From contig NZ_KB904147.1 of assembly GCF_000379945.1 (NCBI RefSeq), positions 47,303-111,302 of the forward strand: 64,000 bases of DNA, read 5' to 3'. The translations under genes and the position numbers were made by a program. The DNA is from Porphyromonas macacae DSM 20710 = JCM 13914 (GTDB lineage: Bacteria; Bacteroidota; Bacteroidia; Bacteroidales; Porphyromonadaceae). The notes under the pieces were generated by a model. The model was given only the letters and a program-made list of their open reading frames with translations. It did not search any database and was not told where the DNA came from. Shown here piece after piece: positions 1-9,322 of the stretch (position 1 is its first letter; every line of letters starts with the position of its first letter).

Positions 1-1119
1 TTTCAGGCTCTCCCATTTTTCCTCAAAAATCGAACGCTCATTTTTGAATAATTCCTCCAGACGATCTGCTACTTTCTTTGTAATGTGGCTGGAAATTTTC
101 TTAACATTGCTATCGCTTTGCAGGTATGAACGAGACACGTTTAGAGGAATATCGGGCGAATCTATCACACCGTGCAACAAGGTGAGATATTCGGGTACGA
201 TACCTTCCACTTCTTCCGTTACGAACACCTGATTGCAATAGAGCTGAATTTTATTACGCTGCAGGTCGAGCTGATTCTTAATGCGGGGGAAGTACAAAAT
301 ACCCGTAAGATTGAATGGATAGTCTACGTTGAGATGTATCCAGAAAAGAGGCTCTTCCATGCTCATGGGATAGAGTTCACGGTAGAACGCTTTGTAGTCT
401 TCATCCTTCAAATCGCCCGGTTTTTTAGTCCAGGCTGGGTTGGTATTATTTATCTGGTTATCCTCGTCGGTATCCACGTATTTGCCATCTTTCCATTCCT
501 GTTTTTTACCGAAAATAACAGGCACGGTGAGAAACTTGCAATACTTATTGAGCAAACCCTCCAATCGTTCTTTGTTGAGGAAATCCTTGTTTTCTTCGTC
601 TATGTGAAGTATAATATCCGTGCCTCTGACACTGCGCTCTGCAGGTTCTATGGTATACTGAGGCGAACCGTCGCAGCTCCATTTTACGGCAGGAGCATCT
701 TCCCGGTATGATTTGGTAATAACATCCACACGCTCCGAAACCATAAATGCAGAGTAGAAACCCAAACCGAAATGACCGATAATAGAGGCTCCGTTGTCTT
801 TATATTTATCTAAAAACTCTTCTGCACTTGAGAAAGCGATCTGATTGATGTAGCGTTCGACTTCATCCTCCGTCATACCGATACCCTCGTCGCTCACCGT
901 AATGGTCTTTGTTTTCGGGTCGAAGCTCACAGTGACTTTCGGAGTGCCGATATCTCCTTTTACTTCGCCTCTGGTTGCCATGGTTTTAAGTTTTTGCGTG
1001 GCATCTACCGCATTGGATATAAGCTCACGAAGGAAAATATCATGATCGCTGTAAAGAAACTTCTTGATAATAGGGAATATGTTTTCACTTGAAACCCCAA
1101 TGTTACCTTGTTTACTCAT
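1..1119 (-). CDS. htpG: Chaperone HtpG (Hsp90), partial: C-terminus lies beyond the window start
   Basis: Cytosolic ATP-dependent Hsp90 chaperone. Translating the minus strand from the ATG at 1119-1117 gives MSKQGNIGVSSENIFPIIKK and about 373 residues, all in frame to base 1. The N-terminal GHKL ATPase domain is recognisable from ELISNAVDA (ATP-binding Asn), SDEGIGMT and GHFGLGFYSAFMV. It is followed by the start of the middle domain (LNVSREYL-like segment LNVSRSYLQ). About 40% of the protein is missing because the window ends. The gene is transcribed away from the cas operon, with about 600 bp between them. I see no clear heat-shock operator upstream. Identification is secure. Confidence 0.97.
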   Translation of the reverse strand, partial: MSKQGNIGVSSENIFPIIKKFLYSDHDIFLRELISNAVDATQKLKTMATRGEVKGDIGTPKVTVSFDPKTKTITVSDEGIGMTEDEVERYINQIAFSSAEEFLDKYKDNGASIIGHFGLGFYSAFMVSERVDVITKSYREDAPAVKWSCDGSPQYTIEPAERSVRGTDIILHIDEENKDFLNKERLEGLLNKYCKFLTVPVIFGKKQEWKDGKYVDTDEDNQINNTNPAWTKKPGDLKDEDYKAFYRELYPMSMEEPLFWIHLNVDYPFNLTGILYFPRIKNQLDLQRNKIQLYCNQVFVTEEVEGIVPEYLTLLHGVIDSPDIPLNVSRSYLQSDSNVKKISSHITKKVADRLEELFKNERSIFEEKWESLK

Positions 1120-1473
1120 TGTTTTTGAAAATATTTTGGTTGTTTTTGAAATCTTTTATTACAAACAAAGTGCCACACATGCAAGAGTAAATCTTCAACT
1201 GACATTCTGACCGATTAATATCCCAATTAAGCCTAAAAGACAGTTAACAATACATTAGAACGTATTTATCACAATTTTATAATAAGAAAAATAAAACCTC
1301 TTTTTTGCACACACGAATAAAGAATAAAAACTTACGAAAAAAAATGACGGTGTGTCATCATGCGCAAATTACTACGTTGCTTGCGACATTCGGCTTCGGT
1401 CACATACTTTGGTACGCTCCCTTGAGCCTCAGTCTTATCATCTTGTACTTTAGGGATTCTGACGCACATGAAA

Positions 1474-1509
1474 GGGGTTGCGTCAAAAATGAATTTTGAC
1501 ACAGCCCCC
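1474..1509. repeat. Short inverted repeat like the ends of the 18953-19122 element
   Basis: GGGGTTGCGTCAAAA (1474-1488) faces TTTTGACACAGCCCC (1494-1508) with five bases between. The arms match at 13 of 15 positions. They resemble the termini of the 170-bp element at 18953-19122, so this looks like a pair of ends with the interior deleted. The surrounding 1120-1690 stretch between htpG and cas3 otherwise holds no convincing gene. The 64-codon plus-strand reading frame at 1305-1499 runs through this repeat and is not credible. Confidence 0.5.
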
Positions 1510-1690
1510 AGACATTCAGAATAAATACTGAATTAAAGCATATTTCAATTCAAGAGAGCTTATCATAATGCCTCTCTAAAAATCAAAGTTAGTGATCATT
1601 GGCTAAAAACCTAACAGATTTTAAACTATGAAAATAAAAATGCTAATCAATGTTAATTACTAATTAAGCATGAAGTTGAAAATTTATTTT

Positions 1691-1698
1691 TATATTTG
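1691..1698 (+). promoter_or_regulatory. Candidate promoter -7 box of the cas operon
   Basis: TATATTTG matches the Bacteroidota -7 consensus TAnnTTTG exactly. It lies 33 bases before the cas3 ATG at 1732, which predicts a leader of roughly 25-30 nucleotides. A TTG at 1676-1678 is nearer than the usual 19-21 base spacing, so the -33 element is weak. The box is embedded in a very AT-rich stretch. Confidence 0.5.
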
Positions 1699-1731
1699 CA
1701 TCAAAATAGACAGAATAACATTTTTCTCTTA

Positions 1732-4092
1732 ATGAATAACACTAATACACAAAAATATCTGGCACACATCGGTAAAGATTTAAGCCAACAGACAATGCTT
1801 GAGCATGAAAACGGAGTTTCCGATTTGGCAAAAAACTTTGCCTCCTCTGCTCTTGGCAAAGAATGGGGCGACTTTGCAGGTATTCTTGGCAAATGGCACG
1901 ACCTTGGCAAATACCAGAAAGAGTGGCAAAAATACCTTAAAAGAGCTGCCGGTATAGAAACGGGTACACCTGTATCTGTTCGACATAGTGCCACCGGGGC
2001 CCTACATGCTCAAGAAGTGCTACCCAAAAAACTTGGCAAAGTAGCTTGCTACTGTATTGCCTCACATCATAGAGGCCTCTATGACTACAAAACTCTTAAC
2101 GATCGGCTCAAAACATGCAGAGAAATGCAATCTTACAGAGAGATCAAATCAATACTCCATAACATACCTTCTCTACCCGATGATATACAACAAGAATTAG
2201 AGAAAATATTAAACAATAAAAAAGGATACAAAGACTTACAGCTGACTATCCGTATGCTTTTCTCGTGCCTTGTAGATGCCGATTCATTAGATACAGAATT
2301 ATTTATGAATCGGGAAAAAGGTATGAAAAGACAAAACCTTCGGCAAGAAAAATCACAAGAACTTTGGGCTAAATTCAAAATCATGCTTCAAAAGAAAACA
2401 GATTCTTTTGTGGCAGACACAGAAATCAATAAAGCTCGTGCCGGCTTCCTGTCTCAGTGTAGAATACACGGGAAAACTTGTTCGAAAGGCATCTACTCTT
2501 TACACCTGCCTACCGGAGGAGGTAAAACGCTTTCATCTATAGCTTGGGCACTTGAAACAGCAGAAAGACATCAACTGGAACGTATTTTTATAGTTCTCCC
2601 TTATACCAGCATTATTACTCAAACAAGTCAAATTTTAAGAGATATTTTCGGCCCGGAATATATTTTAGAGCATCACTCCGATGTCAATCTGGAACAAAAT
2701 TTCAATCTGTTACAAAAACAAAAGGAAGGGAAAAAGACTTTTACCGCAAAAGAAGAGGAAGAAGAGTATGATCGCCTAAAGCTATTGGCCGAAAACTGGC
2801 AAAATGTACCAATAATCATTACCACGAATGTTCAATTCTTCGAATCTCTGTTCACAAACAAACCATCAAGATCTCGTAAAATACACTCGATAGCCAATTC
2901 CGTTTTAATTTTTGATGAATGCCAAGTTTTTCCATTACGGCATCTCGCCCCCATGCTTTGCTCTATTGAGAGTCTTTATCGCAGATTCGGCACTCAAACT
3001 CTTTTATGTACCGCCACGCAGCCGGTATTTAACGAAAAGTTTACATTCATGAGTAGAAAACAAACATTCCATACTATCGAAGCAACTCCGATTACCGATG
3101 TAGTTCCATATGATAAAAAGTTCTTTAGTCTTTTCAACCAAGTAGAATATCACTTGGATGAAGGTGAATACACATGTGAAGAATTAGCCAATCGGCTGAC
3201 TGTACATGAATCTGTTCTCTGTATTGTAAATACACGCAAGGATGCATATAATATCTATCAAACACTCAAAAAGAAAGAGCAACAAGAAAATTGCGAACTG
3301 ATCCATCTCTCACGCAAAATGTGCTCTCTGCATCTTCAAGAAAAAATTAAAACGATAATAAGCCGGATAAAAGAGGGAAAGCCAACCAAAGTAATCAGTA
3401 CCCAGCTCATTGAGGCCGGGGTCGATCTTGATTTTCCAGTTGTATACCGTGCCTCTACAGGTTTGGATTCAATCATTCAAGCCGGGGGAAGATGTAACAG
3501 AGAAGGGAAATTACCGAGTAAAGGACATGTTTATGTATTTAGCTTAATAAGCGACAGCTCACAATACTTCTCAAAAAAAATAGATCCAGTATTGAGTGCT
3601 ACAGCAACCACCATAAACCAAAATGGATTCAGTATCAACAACCCGGAATCGATAAAAAACTACTATCGCTATCTCTTCCAAAAAGTAAGCAGTTTCGATA
3701 CTGCTGAAATCAAAAAAGATCTTTGGGATAACGATAAAGTAAAGATTCTTGGATTTAACTTCGAAAGTGTACAGGAAAAATTCAAACTTATCGATGAAAA
3801 GGGGGCTTTCGATATTTTTGTTCCATATTCTATTTCAGGTGCAGAAATCATAAAAAAAATAGAGCGGAACGAATGGTTATCGAGATCCGAAGTTCGATAT
3901 CTTCAAAGGTTAAAAGTAGAAATACACGAAAAAGATTTACTCCATTTGCTCTTCAGAGGCAGTGTTTCGGCTATAAAATTCTGGGGTGAAGAAAAAGATC
4001 CTGTTTTCATTCTTATTGATGATAAAAGCTACAGTTCAGAAACAGGAGTTGTTGATGAAAACCATTATCAGGAAAATCCTCAAATAATATAA
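1732..4092 (+). CDS. cas3: CRISPR-associated helicase/nuclease Cas3 (type I-C, HD-Cas3)
   Basis: Effector nuclease-helicase that Cascade recruits to degrade target DNA. The protein has 786 residues. The N-terminal HD nuclease domain shows H25, WHDLGK (H56, D57), RHSATG and SHHRG (H112, H113). The SF2 helicase follows with Walker A LPTGGGKT (about 259-266), Walker B FDEC, motif III TATQP, and motifs V-VI IEAGVDLDFP and QAGGRCNREG. The start is the ATG at 1732; an in-frame TTG at 1696 overlaps the promoter box and is unlikely. It is the first gene of the cas operon, 10 bp before cas5c. All catalytic motifs look intact. Confidence 0.96.
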   Translation: MNNTNTQKYLAHIGKDLSQQTMLEHENGVSDLAKNFASSALGKEWGDFAGILGKWHDLGKYQKEWQKYLKRAAGIETGTPVSVRHSATGALHAQEVLPKKLGKVACYCIASHHRGLYDYKTLNDRLKTCREMQSYREIKSILHNIPSLPDDIQQELEKILNNKKGYKDLQLTIRMLFSCLVDADSLDTELFMNREKGMKRQNLRQEKSQELWAKFKIMLQKKTDSFVADTEINKARAGFLSQCRIHGKTCSKGIYSLHLPTGGGKTLSSIAWALETAERHQLERIFIVLPYTSIITQTSQILRDIFGPEYILEHHSDVNLEQNFNLLQKQKEGKKTFTAKEEEEEYDRLKLLAENWQNVPIIITTNVQFFESLFTNKPSRSRKIHSIANSVLIFDECQVFPLRHLAPMLCSIESLYRRFGTQTLLCTATQPVFNEKFTFMSRKQTFHTIEATPITDVVPYDKKFFSLFNQVEYHLDEGEYTCEELANRLTVHESVLCIVNTRKDAYNIYQTLKKKEQQENCELIHLSRKMCSLHLQEKIKTIISRIKEGKPTKVISTQLIEAGVDLDFPVVYRASTGLDSIIQAGGRCNREGKLPSKGHVYVFSLISDSSQYFSKKIDPVLSATATTINQNGFSINNPESIKNYYRYLFQKVSSFDTAEIKKDLWDNDKVKILGFNFESVQEKFKLIDEKGAFDIFVPYSISGAEIIKKIERNEWLSRSEVRYLQRLKVEIHEKDLLHLLFRGSVSAIKFWGEEKDPVFILIDDKSYSSETGVVDENHYQENPQII

Positions 4093-4102
4093 ATAAAACA
4101 AT

Positions 4103-4783
4103 ATGGAATATTTTGACAAAGAGTATTGCATTAAAGTGTGGGGCAACTACGCCTGTTTCACACGACCGGAAATGAAAGTCGAACGTGTAAGTTATGATGT
4201 AATAACACCGTCGGCTGCACGTAATATTTTTCAGGCGATTTTCTGGAAGCCCGCCTTCGACTGGGAAATTACGCGAATCGAAGTAATTAATCCTATAAAA
4301 AAAACCTCCGTGAGACGTAACGAGGTAGCCAGTGTAATGAGCCTTAAAAGTGGGCCTATCACTGTTGGGAATAATCGCACTCAGCGAACGGCATATATTT
4401 TACAAGATGTATGTTATCGCATATTTGCCAAACTGATTTTCAAACCAATTTCCGAACGCAGTGCCAATGAGCAGAAAAAGGTTGAAAAACCCGAATGCGA
4501 AACACCAAAAAAATATCAGGAAATGTTTGAGCGCAGGGCATCCCTTGGCCAATGTTTCGCTCAACCTTACCTTGGTTGCAGAGAATTCACCTGTCACTTC
4601 GAATACGAACCCGATGCCGTATATGAGCAAGGTATCGATGATACTCGCAGTTTAGGTTTCATGCTTTATGACCTGGACTTCAAGAATAATCCAAAAGCTC
4701 CACAGCCAATGTTTTTTAATGTAGAAATGCAGCATGGAGTAATAGAAGTACCTTCACCTAAAAGCACTCTAATACTGAAATGA
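4103..4783 (+). CDS. cas5c: Type I-C Cas5 (Cas5c/Cas5d), pre-crRNA processing endonuclease
   Basis: In type I-C systems, which lack Cas6, Cas5c cuts the repeat hairpin to make crRNA and stays on the 5' handle inside Cascade. The 226-residue protein has the family N-terminus with KVWGNYACFTRPEMKVERVS, followed by YDVITPSAARNIF and FWKPAFDWEI, typical of Cas5c. It sits between cas3 and cas8c in the usual order. Its stop overlaps the cas8c start by four bases (ATGA), which suggests translational coupling. I did not assign catalytic residues individually. Confidence 0.95.
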   Translation: MEYFDKEYCIKVWGNYACFTRPEMKVERVSYDVITPSAARNIFQAIFWKPAFDWEITRIEVINPIKKTSVRRNEVASVMSLKSGPITVGNNRTQRTAYILQDVCYRIFAKLIFKPISERSANEQKKVEKPECETPKKYQEMFERRASLGQCFAQPYLGCREFTCHFEYEPDAVYEQGIDDTRSLGFMLYDLDFKNNPKAPQPMFFNVEMQHGVIEVPSPKSTLILK

Positions 4784-6630
4784 TATTACAAGCTTTATAC
4801 AATTATTATTGGAACCTAAGTTCTTATCAGGAATCTCTTGGTGATGAAGGAAGAAGAGTTCCACCCCCCGGTATGGAATGGAAAACAGTTCCTTTCTTGA
4901 TAATTATCAAATTAGATGGAACTTTTGTACGCATAGAATATACTGACAACAAAGAATTTCTTATACCGAAGGATAATGCACGTACAAGCAAAATAGAGGC
5001 ACAAACGTTATGGGATCACTGCGGATATCTGCTCGGTATTCCAAAAACAGATGAAAAAAGTGACAAAGAAAATTTTACTAAACAATTCGATGCTTTTCAA
5101 AAAAAGATATATTCTCTTCCCGAATCAGATGAAATCAATGCAGTAAAACTTTTTTACAAAAAAAAGGAATATCTCAAAGCAAGAGAACATAAATACATTC
5201 AGAATATACAAGAGTCTAAAGGTGGGCGTATCACATTCTGCATAGAGGAAAACCTCGTACAGGTCGCATCGCTACCAATAATACAGGATTTTGTTAATCC
5301 TGTCAATAAAAGCAACGGAAAGGAAGATACAAATATGAGATGCCTGGTAACAGGGGCTCCCTCAAGACCGGTGGCGATAACTCACGAAAAGATTGCAATA
5401 GGACGAGATAATGCCCCCTTTATAGGTATTCAAAAGGGATGCGGTTTTGACTCCTATGGAAGGATCCAAGGATTTAATGCACCAATTTCATTTGAGGCTT
5501 CGGACGCCATCGGATCTGCTTTGAAAGAATTATTGAGAAAAGGAGGAGATACAAGCATGCGTATTGGGAACACCGTTTATGTGTTCTGGAGCAGCCTGCA
5601 AGATCCGAATTTCATCAAAAATTATAGAAAACTGGCATTCTACACAGAAAAAAATCAGGATAACAATTCCGAAGAAGAAAATGATGATGATGACACAGCA
5701 AACCCGGAAAAGGATGCAGAAGAGCTCCTATATGCCATGAAAATGTATATAAGCGCTTCCGGTGCCAGTAGGAACTTCGAAGATGAAGGGCGCTTCTTTA
5801 TGTTAGGTTTAATGCCGAATTCAGGACGCATAGCAGTAAAATTTTGGGCAGAAGGTTCTATCTCGGAGATAGTACAGAATGCTCTTATACATTTAGAAGA
5901 TCTCAATATAATCCAATGGGATGGAAATATTGAAAATTCTGCACTTCCGAAATCTCTATACGGAATTCTCCATTCCCTAAAACCTAAAGGGAAAAAAATA
6001 GAAAAAATGCCCGGAAGTCTTCTCGAAGGCATTATAGAAAGTATTGTGAAAAACAAACCCTACCCTGCTCTCGTACAACAAATGTGTCTTGAAAGAAACA
6101 GAAGAGAACGCAATGTAACAGAAATGAGAGCCGCTATACTAAAAGCCTACAACAATAGAAAAAACCGTCATTTAAATAAGACTACAATTATGCAAACAGG
6201 TTTAGACAAAACTCAAACAGACGTGGGGTATCTTGCAGGACGGCTATTTGCCCTGTATGAATATACTCAACGACAAGCACTTGGTGAAGTAAATTCATCT
6301 ATCACAGATCGTTACTTCTCTCAAGCCTCTCTTACACCCACAGCAGTCTTCCCAAAACTAAGAAGACTGAATATGAAACATTTAAAAAAACTCCGGACAA
6401 ACAAAAAGGGGTTGGCCTTTAAAATGGCCAAAGAAATTGAAAGTATCCAACTACTTATCCCGTGCTCCGGTACAGGATTCCCTCAAAGATTTTCCTTAGA
6501 TCAGCAAACTACATTCGGCAATGGCTACTATCACCAAAGAGTAGAGTTGTGGAATCGACCTCAAAAAGAAACCGACATTGTTGAAACAAGTACGACAAAT
6601 ACGGATCTTTCTGACAATGAAAATGAATGA
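4780..6630 (+). CDS. cas8c: Type I-C Cascade large subunit Cas8c (Csd1)
   Basis: Large subunit of the type I-C interference complex, responsible for PAM recognition and target loading. The protein has 616 residues, near the usual Csd1 length. Family signatures include the N-terminal LQALYNYYWNL, the central CLVTGAPSRPVAITHEKI, and the C-terminal YLAGRLFALYEYTQ and SITDRYFSQASLTPTAVFP. A short acidic run (EEENDDDD, near residue 300) is an unusual linker. The C-terminal helical part probably doubles as the small subunit through internal initiation (see 6190-6630). It overlaps cas5c by four bases and is followed by cas7c after 35 bp. Confidence 0.95.
   Translation: MILQALYNYYWNLSSYQESLGDEGRRVPPPGMEWKTVPFLIIIKLDGTFVRIEYTDNKEFLIPKDNARTSKIEAQTLWDHCGYLLGIPKTDEKSDKENFTKQFDAFQKKIYSLPESDEINAVKLFYKKKEYLKAREHKYIQNIQESKGGRITFCIEENLVQVASLPIIQDFVNPVNKSNGKEDTNMRCLVTGAPSRPVAITHEKIAIGRDNAPFIGIQKGCGFDSYGRIQGFNAPISFEASDAIGSALKELLRKGGDTSMRIGNTVYVFWSSLQDPNFIKNYRKLAFYTEKNQDNNSEEENDDDDTANPEKDAEELLYAMKMYISASGASRNFEDEGRFFMLGLMPNSGRIAVKFWAEGSISEIVQNALIHLEDLNIIQWDGNIENSALPKSLYGILHSLKPKGKKIEKMPGSLLEGIIESIVKNKPYPALVQQMCLERNRRERNVTEMRAAILKAYNNRKNRHLNKTTIMQTGLDKTQTDVGYLAGRLFALYEYTQRQALGEVNSSITDRYFSQASLTPTAVFPKLRRLNMKHLKKLRTNKKGLAFKMAKEIESIQLLIPCSGTGFPQRFSLDQQTTFGNGYYHQRVELWNRPQKETDIVETSTTNTDLSDNENE
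6190..6630 (+). CDS. cas11c: Probable internally initiated small subunit Cas11c, within cas8c
   Basis: Type I-C systems make the small subunit Cas11c by starting translation inside cas8c. Here an in-frame ATG at 6190 (codon 471) begins MQTGLDKTQTDVGYLAGRLF, just before the conserved C-terminal helical region. It would give 146 residues, near the size expected for Cas11c plus a short acidic tail. An alternative in-frame ATG lies at 6124 (codon 449, MRAAILKAYNN). No Shine-Dalgarno sequence is visible, which is normal in Bacteroidota. The assignment is inferred from the family, not proven by the sequence. Confidence 0.45.
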   Translation: MQTGLDKTQTDVGYLAGRLFALYEYTQRQALGEVNSSITDRYFSQASLTPTAVFPKLRRLNMKHLKKLRTNKKGLAFKMAKEIESIQLLIPCSGTGFPQRFSLDQQTTFGNGYYHQRVELWNRPQKETDIVETSTTNTDLSDNENE

Positions 6631-6665
6631 ATAAACTTTAATACAACTTATAAATTTTAATTATT

Positions 6666-7601
6666 ATGAATAACAAAATTATTAGCAATCGTTATGAGTT
6701 CATCTTTCTTTACGATGTAATTGATGGCAATCCGAATGGAGATCCCGATGGTGGCAATACACCGAGAACGGATATAGAAACCGGACATGGACTCGTTACA
6801 GATGTATGTCTCAAACGTAAAGTGCGTAACTACATAGAGCTTTGGGCTCAGGAACAAGAGGCCGATATACAAAACACGCATAAACTCTTCATTCGTCAAG
6901 GTTCATTGCTGAATGATACACTTAAAGAAAATGCAATAGAAGTGGAATCGCATCCCGAGGGGAAAAAACTTAAAGGAGAAGAAAAAGAAAAAGCTAATCA
7001 AGCCTCCATGTGTCATCACTACTACGATGTACGTACTTTCGGCGCGGTAATGTCTACAGGCGAAAACTCAGCTAAAGCAGGCCAGGTGCGAGGAGCTATA
7101 CAAATGACCTTTTCTCGCAGTATCGACCCGATTTTCGAACACGAACACAGCATTACCAGAATGGCTAAAACAAATAAAAAAGAAGCAGATAAGGCAAAAG
7201 AAGGGGAAGACGGTAACGTAGCCAATCAGGCTATGGGAACGAAATACACTGTTCCCTACGGTTTGTATTGTTGTTATGGATTTGTAACTCCGGCCTTTGC
7301 TGAAAATACCGGATTCACGGAAGCTGATCTTGAACTGTTTTGGGAAGCATTGGAAAATATGTTCGAAACAGATAGATCCGCAGCCAGAGGTCTGATGTCT
7401 TCTCGTCGTCTTATTATTTTCAAACATCCAAGCAAGTTGGGCAATGCCCCCGCACATAAACTTTTTGATCTTATAAAAATTGAAAATAAAACCCCAGAAA
7501 AACCGGCAAGATCCTTCGAAGACTACACCATCACCGTTGACTGGGACAAGTTTGAAGAATACTATAAAACAAAAGGTATAGAAATTATAGAAAAACTTTA
7601 A
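6666..7601 (+). CDS. cas7c: Type I-C Cascade backbone protein Cas7c (Csd2)
   Basis: Forms the crRNA-coating filament of type I-C Cascade, normally in seven copies. The 311-residue protein starts near YEFIFLYDVIDGNPNGDPD, the hallmark Cas7/Csd2 N-terminus. It continues with TDVCLKRKVRNYI and the RAMP-fold segments FGAVMS and QVRGAIQMTFSRSIDPI. YGLYCCYGFV and DRSAARGLMSSRRL lie further along. The 35-bp gap after cas8c is the second-widest inside the operon. This subunit is needed in excess, so the gap could hold an extra translation or processing signal, but I see none with certainty. Confidence 0.96.
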   Translation: MNNKIISNRYEFIFLYDVIDGNPNGDPDGGNTPRTDIETGHGLVTDVCLKRKVRNYIELWAQEQEADIQNTHKLFIRQGSLLNDTLKENAIEVESHPEGKKLKGEEKEKANQASMCHHYYDVRTFGAVMSTGENSAKAGQVRGAIQMTFSRSIDPIFEHEHSITRMAKTNKKEADKAKEGEDGNVANQAMGTKYTVPYGLYCCYGFVTPAFAENTGFTEADLELFWEALENMFETDRSAARGLMSSRRLIIFKHPSKLGNAPAHKLFDLIKIENKTPEKPARSFEDYTITVDWDKFEEYYKTKGIEIIEKL

Positions 7602-7613
7602 TTTTCATAGCCT

Positions 7614-8294
7614 ATGAAGATCAGGTATACAGACGATGAACTACTGATGCTTTCAGGTTTACAACACTTTGTATTTTGTCCGAGACAATGGTCCCTAATA
7701 CATATCGAGCAGCTTTGGGATGAGAACGAACTTACTATTCTCGGACAAATATTACATCAGCGAGTTAATAAGCCCGAACAGAGTGAGCGACGAGGTAATA
7801 TAGTAACTCTTCGTTCTGTTTCTTTAGTTTCGTATGAACTTGGTCTATACGGATTGTCCGATGCAGTGGAACTACACCCTGCATCGGTATCCGATGGCCC
7901 TTCATTTACCCATCCCAAATATCCGGGTCATTGGGATATTATTCCTGTTGAGTATAAAAAAGGTCGGCCAAAGAGGCATAATGCAGATCGACTCCAGCTG
8001 TGTGCAGAAGCTGCTTGTCTGGAGGAAACATATAGCGTGCATATTCCTTTCGGTTATCTGTTTTATGGAGAGATCCGCCATCGGGAGCAAGTCATCTTCG
8101 ATCAGTATCTCCGCTCCGAACTTATCGAAACAACAGAACGTATGCATGAAGTATTCGCCAATAAGGAAACCATCCCGGCTGTTTATTCGGGCAAATGCCG
8201 TTCCTGCTCTCTTATAAATCAGTGTCTCCCCAAAATGAATCAAAAAGGCTCTACCTCCTCTTATTTGAAACGTAATAAACTATTTACCCCATGA
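7614..8294 (+). CDS. cas4: Adaptation nuclease Cas4
   Basis: RecB-like Fe-S nuclease that trims prespacers and helps select PAM and orientation during spacer acquisition with Cas1-Cas2. The 226-residue protein has C22 in FCPRQWSLIH and a C-terminal cluster C195, C198, C204 (CRSCSLINQC), giving the four 4Fe-4S ligands. The nuclease core shows IPVEYKKGRPK and the downstream QLCAEA segment. It overlaps cas1 by four bases (ATGA), consistent with co-translation and with the Cas4-Cas1 complex known in type I-C. No motif is missing. Confidence 0.95.
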   Translation: MKIRYTDDELLMLSGLQHFVFCPRQWSLIHIEQLWDENELTILGQILHQRVNKPEQSERRGNIVTLRSVSLVSYELGLYGLSDAVELHPASVSDGPSFTHPKYPGHWDIIPVEYKKGRPKRHNADRLQLCAEAACLEETYSVHIPFGYLFYGEIRHREQVIFDQYLRSELIETTERMHEVFANKETIPAVYSGKCRSCSLINQCLPKMNQKGSTSSYLKRNKLFTP

Positions 8295-9319
8295 GACGTC
8301 TACTCAACACTCTTTACATCCTCACCCCTGACGCCTACTTGCAAAAGGACGGTGAAAATGTAGTTGTACGAATCAACAATACAGAAGCAATGCGTATCCC
8401 TATTCATAATATTGAGAGCATTATCTCATTCTCTCGCGTGGGTGCCTCACCCGGGGTAATGCATCTATGCGTACAGAATGGGGTTAAACTAACCTTCCTT
8501 TCTCCAACAGGCAGGTATATAGGTAGTCTGGAAGGTGGTATCAAGGGAAATGTTTTACTTAGACGTACACAATATCGTATTGCCGATGATGAAGTATGTT
8601 CATCCCATATTGCCTCCATTTTTATTGCAGGGAAAATTGCTAATCACCGGGCTGTTTTAGCTCGTTACGTTCGAGATCATCAACCAAGTGAACTTGTTTA
8701 TCACGAGATCAAAGATGTTATTGAAGAATTAAAATCTGAACAAAAAAAACTTTCTGCAATTACAGATCGTAAATCAGTTATGGGAGTAGAAGGACATTCG
8801 GCTAAACTGTATTTTTCCGTTTTTGCTCATCTCCTCCTCAATAATGAATTTTCTTTCAACGGGCGATATAAACGCCCTCCGAAAGATATGGTTAATGCCC
8901 TGCTCTCATTCTTCTACACCTTGTTAGCCCATGATGTACGTGCAGCCTTGGAAAGCGTCGGTTTAGATCCTTTTGTCGGTTTTCTACATGTCGATAGACC
9001 CGGTCGGCCAAGCCTCGCTCTTGACTTAATGGAAGAATTGAGAGCCTACCTTGTAGACCGATTTGTACTGTCAGTCATCAATAAAAGACAAATATCACCC
9101 CAAGATTTCTTACCCCAAGGAGAAAATAGTATTATACTTAAAGAAGAAACTCGCAAAACCCTCATAACACTTTGGCAAAAACGAAAAAAAGATGAGATTA
9201 CACATCCCTTCTTAGGTGAAAAAACACCTGTTGGTTTACTTCCATATATACAAGCACAATTATTAGCCCGTCATCTCAGAGGAGATCTTGATGAGTATCC
9301 GGTTTTCTTAATCCAATAA
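8291..9319 (+). CDS. cas1: CRISPR integrase Cas1
   Basis: Metal-dependent integrase that, with Cas2, inserts new spacers at the leader end of the array. The 342-residue protein belongs to the I-C type. The catalytic triad is visible as E167 (MGVEGHSAK), H233 (GFLHVDRPG) and D245 in SLALDLMEEL. The N-terminal LNTLYILTPDAYLQKDGENV matches the usual beta-sheet domain. Cas2 follows after three bases. All residues needed for integration are present, so the locus looks competent to acquire spacers. Confidence 0.97.
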   Translation: MRRLLNTLYILTPDAYLQKDGENVVVRINNTEAMRIPIHNIESIISFSRVGASPGVMHLCVQNGVKLTFLSPTGRYIGSLEGGIKGNVLLRRTQYRIADDEVCSSHIASIFIAGKIANHRAVLARYVRDHQPSELVYHEIKDVIEELKSEQKKLSAITDRKSVMGVEGHSAKLYFSVFAHLLLNNEFSFNGRYKRPPKDMVNALLSFFYTLLAHDVRAALESVGLDPFVGFLHVDRPGRPSLALDLMEELRAYLVDRFVLSVINKRQISPQDFLPQGENSIILKEETRKTLITLWQKRKKDEITHPFLGEKTPVGLLPYIQAQLLARHLRGDLDEYPVFLIQ

Positions 9320-9322
9320 ATC

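Noticed and set aside
172..711. Plus-strand open frame of 179 codons at the left edge
   Set aside because: It is antisense to htpG, whose protein is clear on the minus strand through the whole stretch.
1305..1499. 64-codon plus-strand frame upstream of cas3
   Set aside because: No family features, and it runs through the inverted repeat at 1474-1509.
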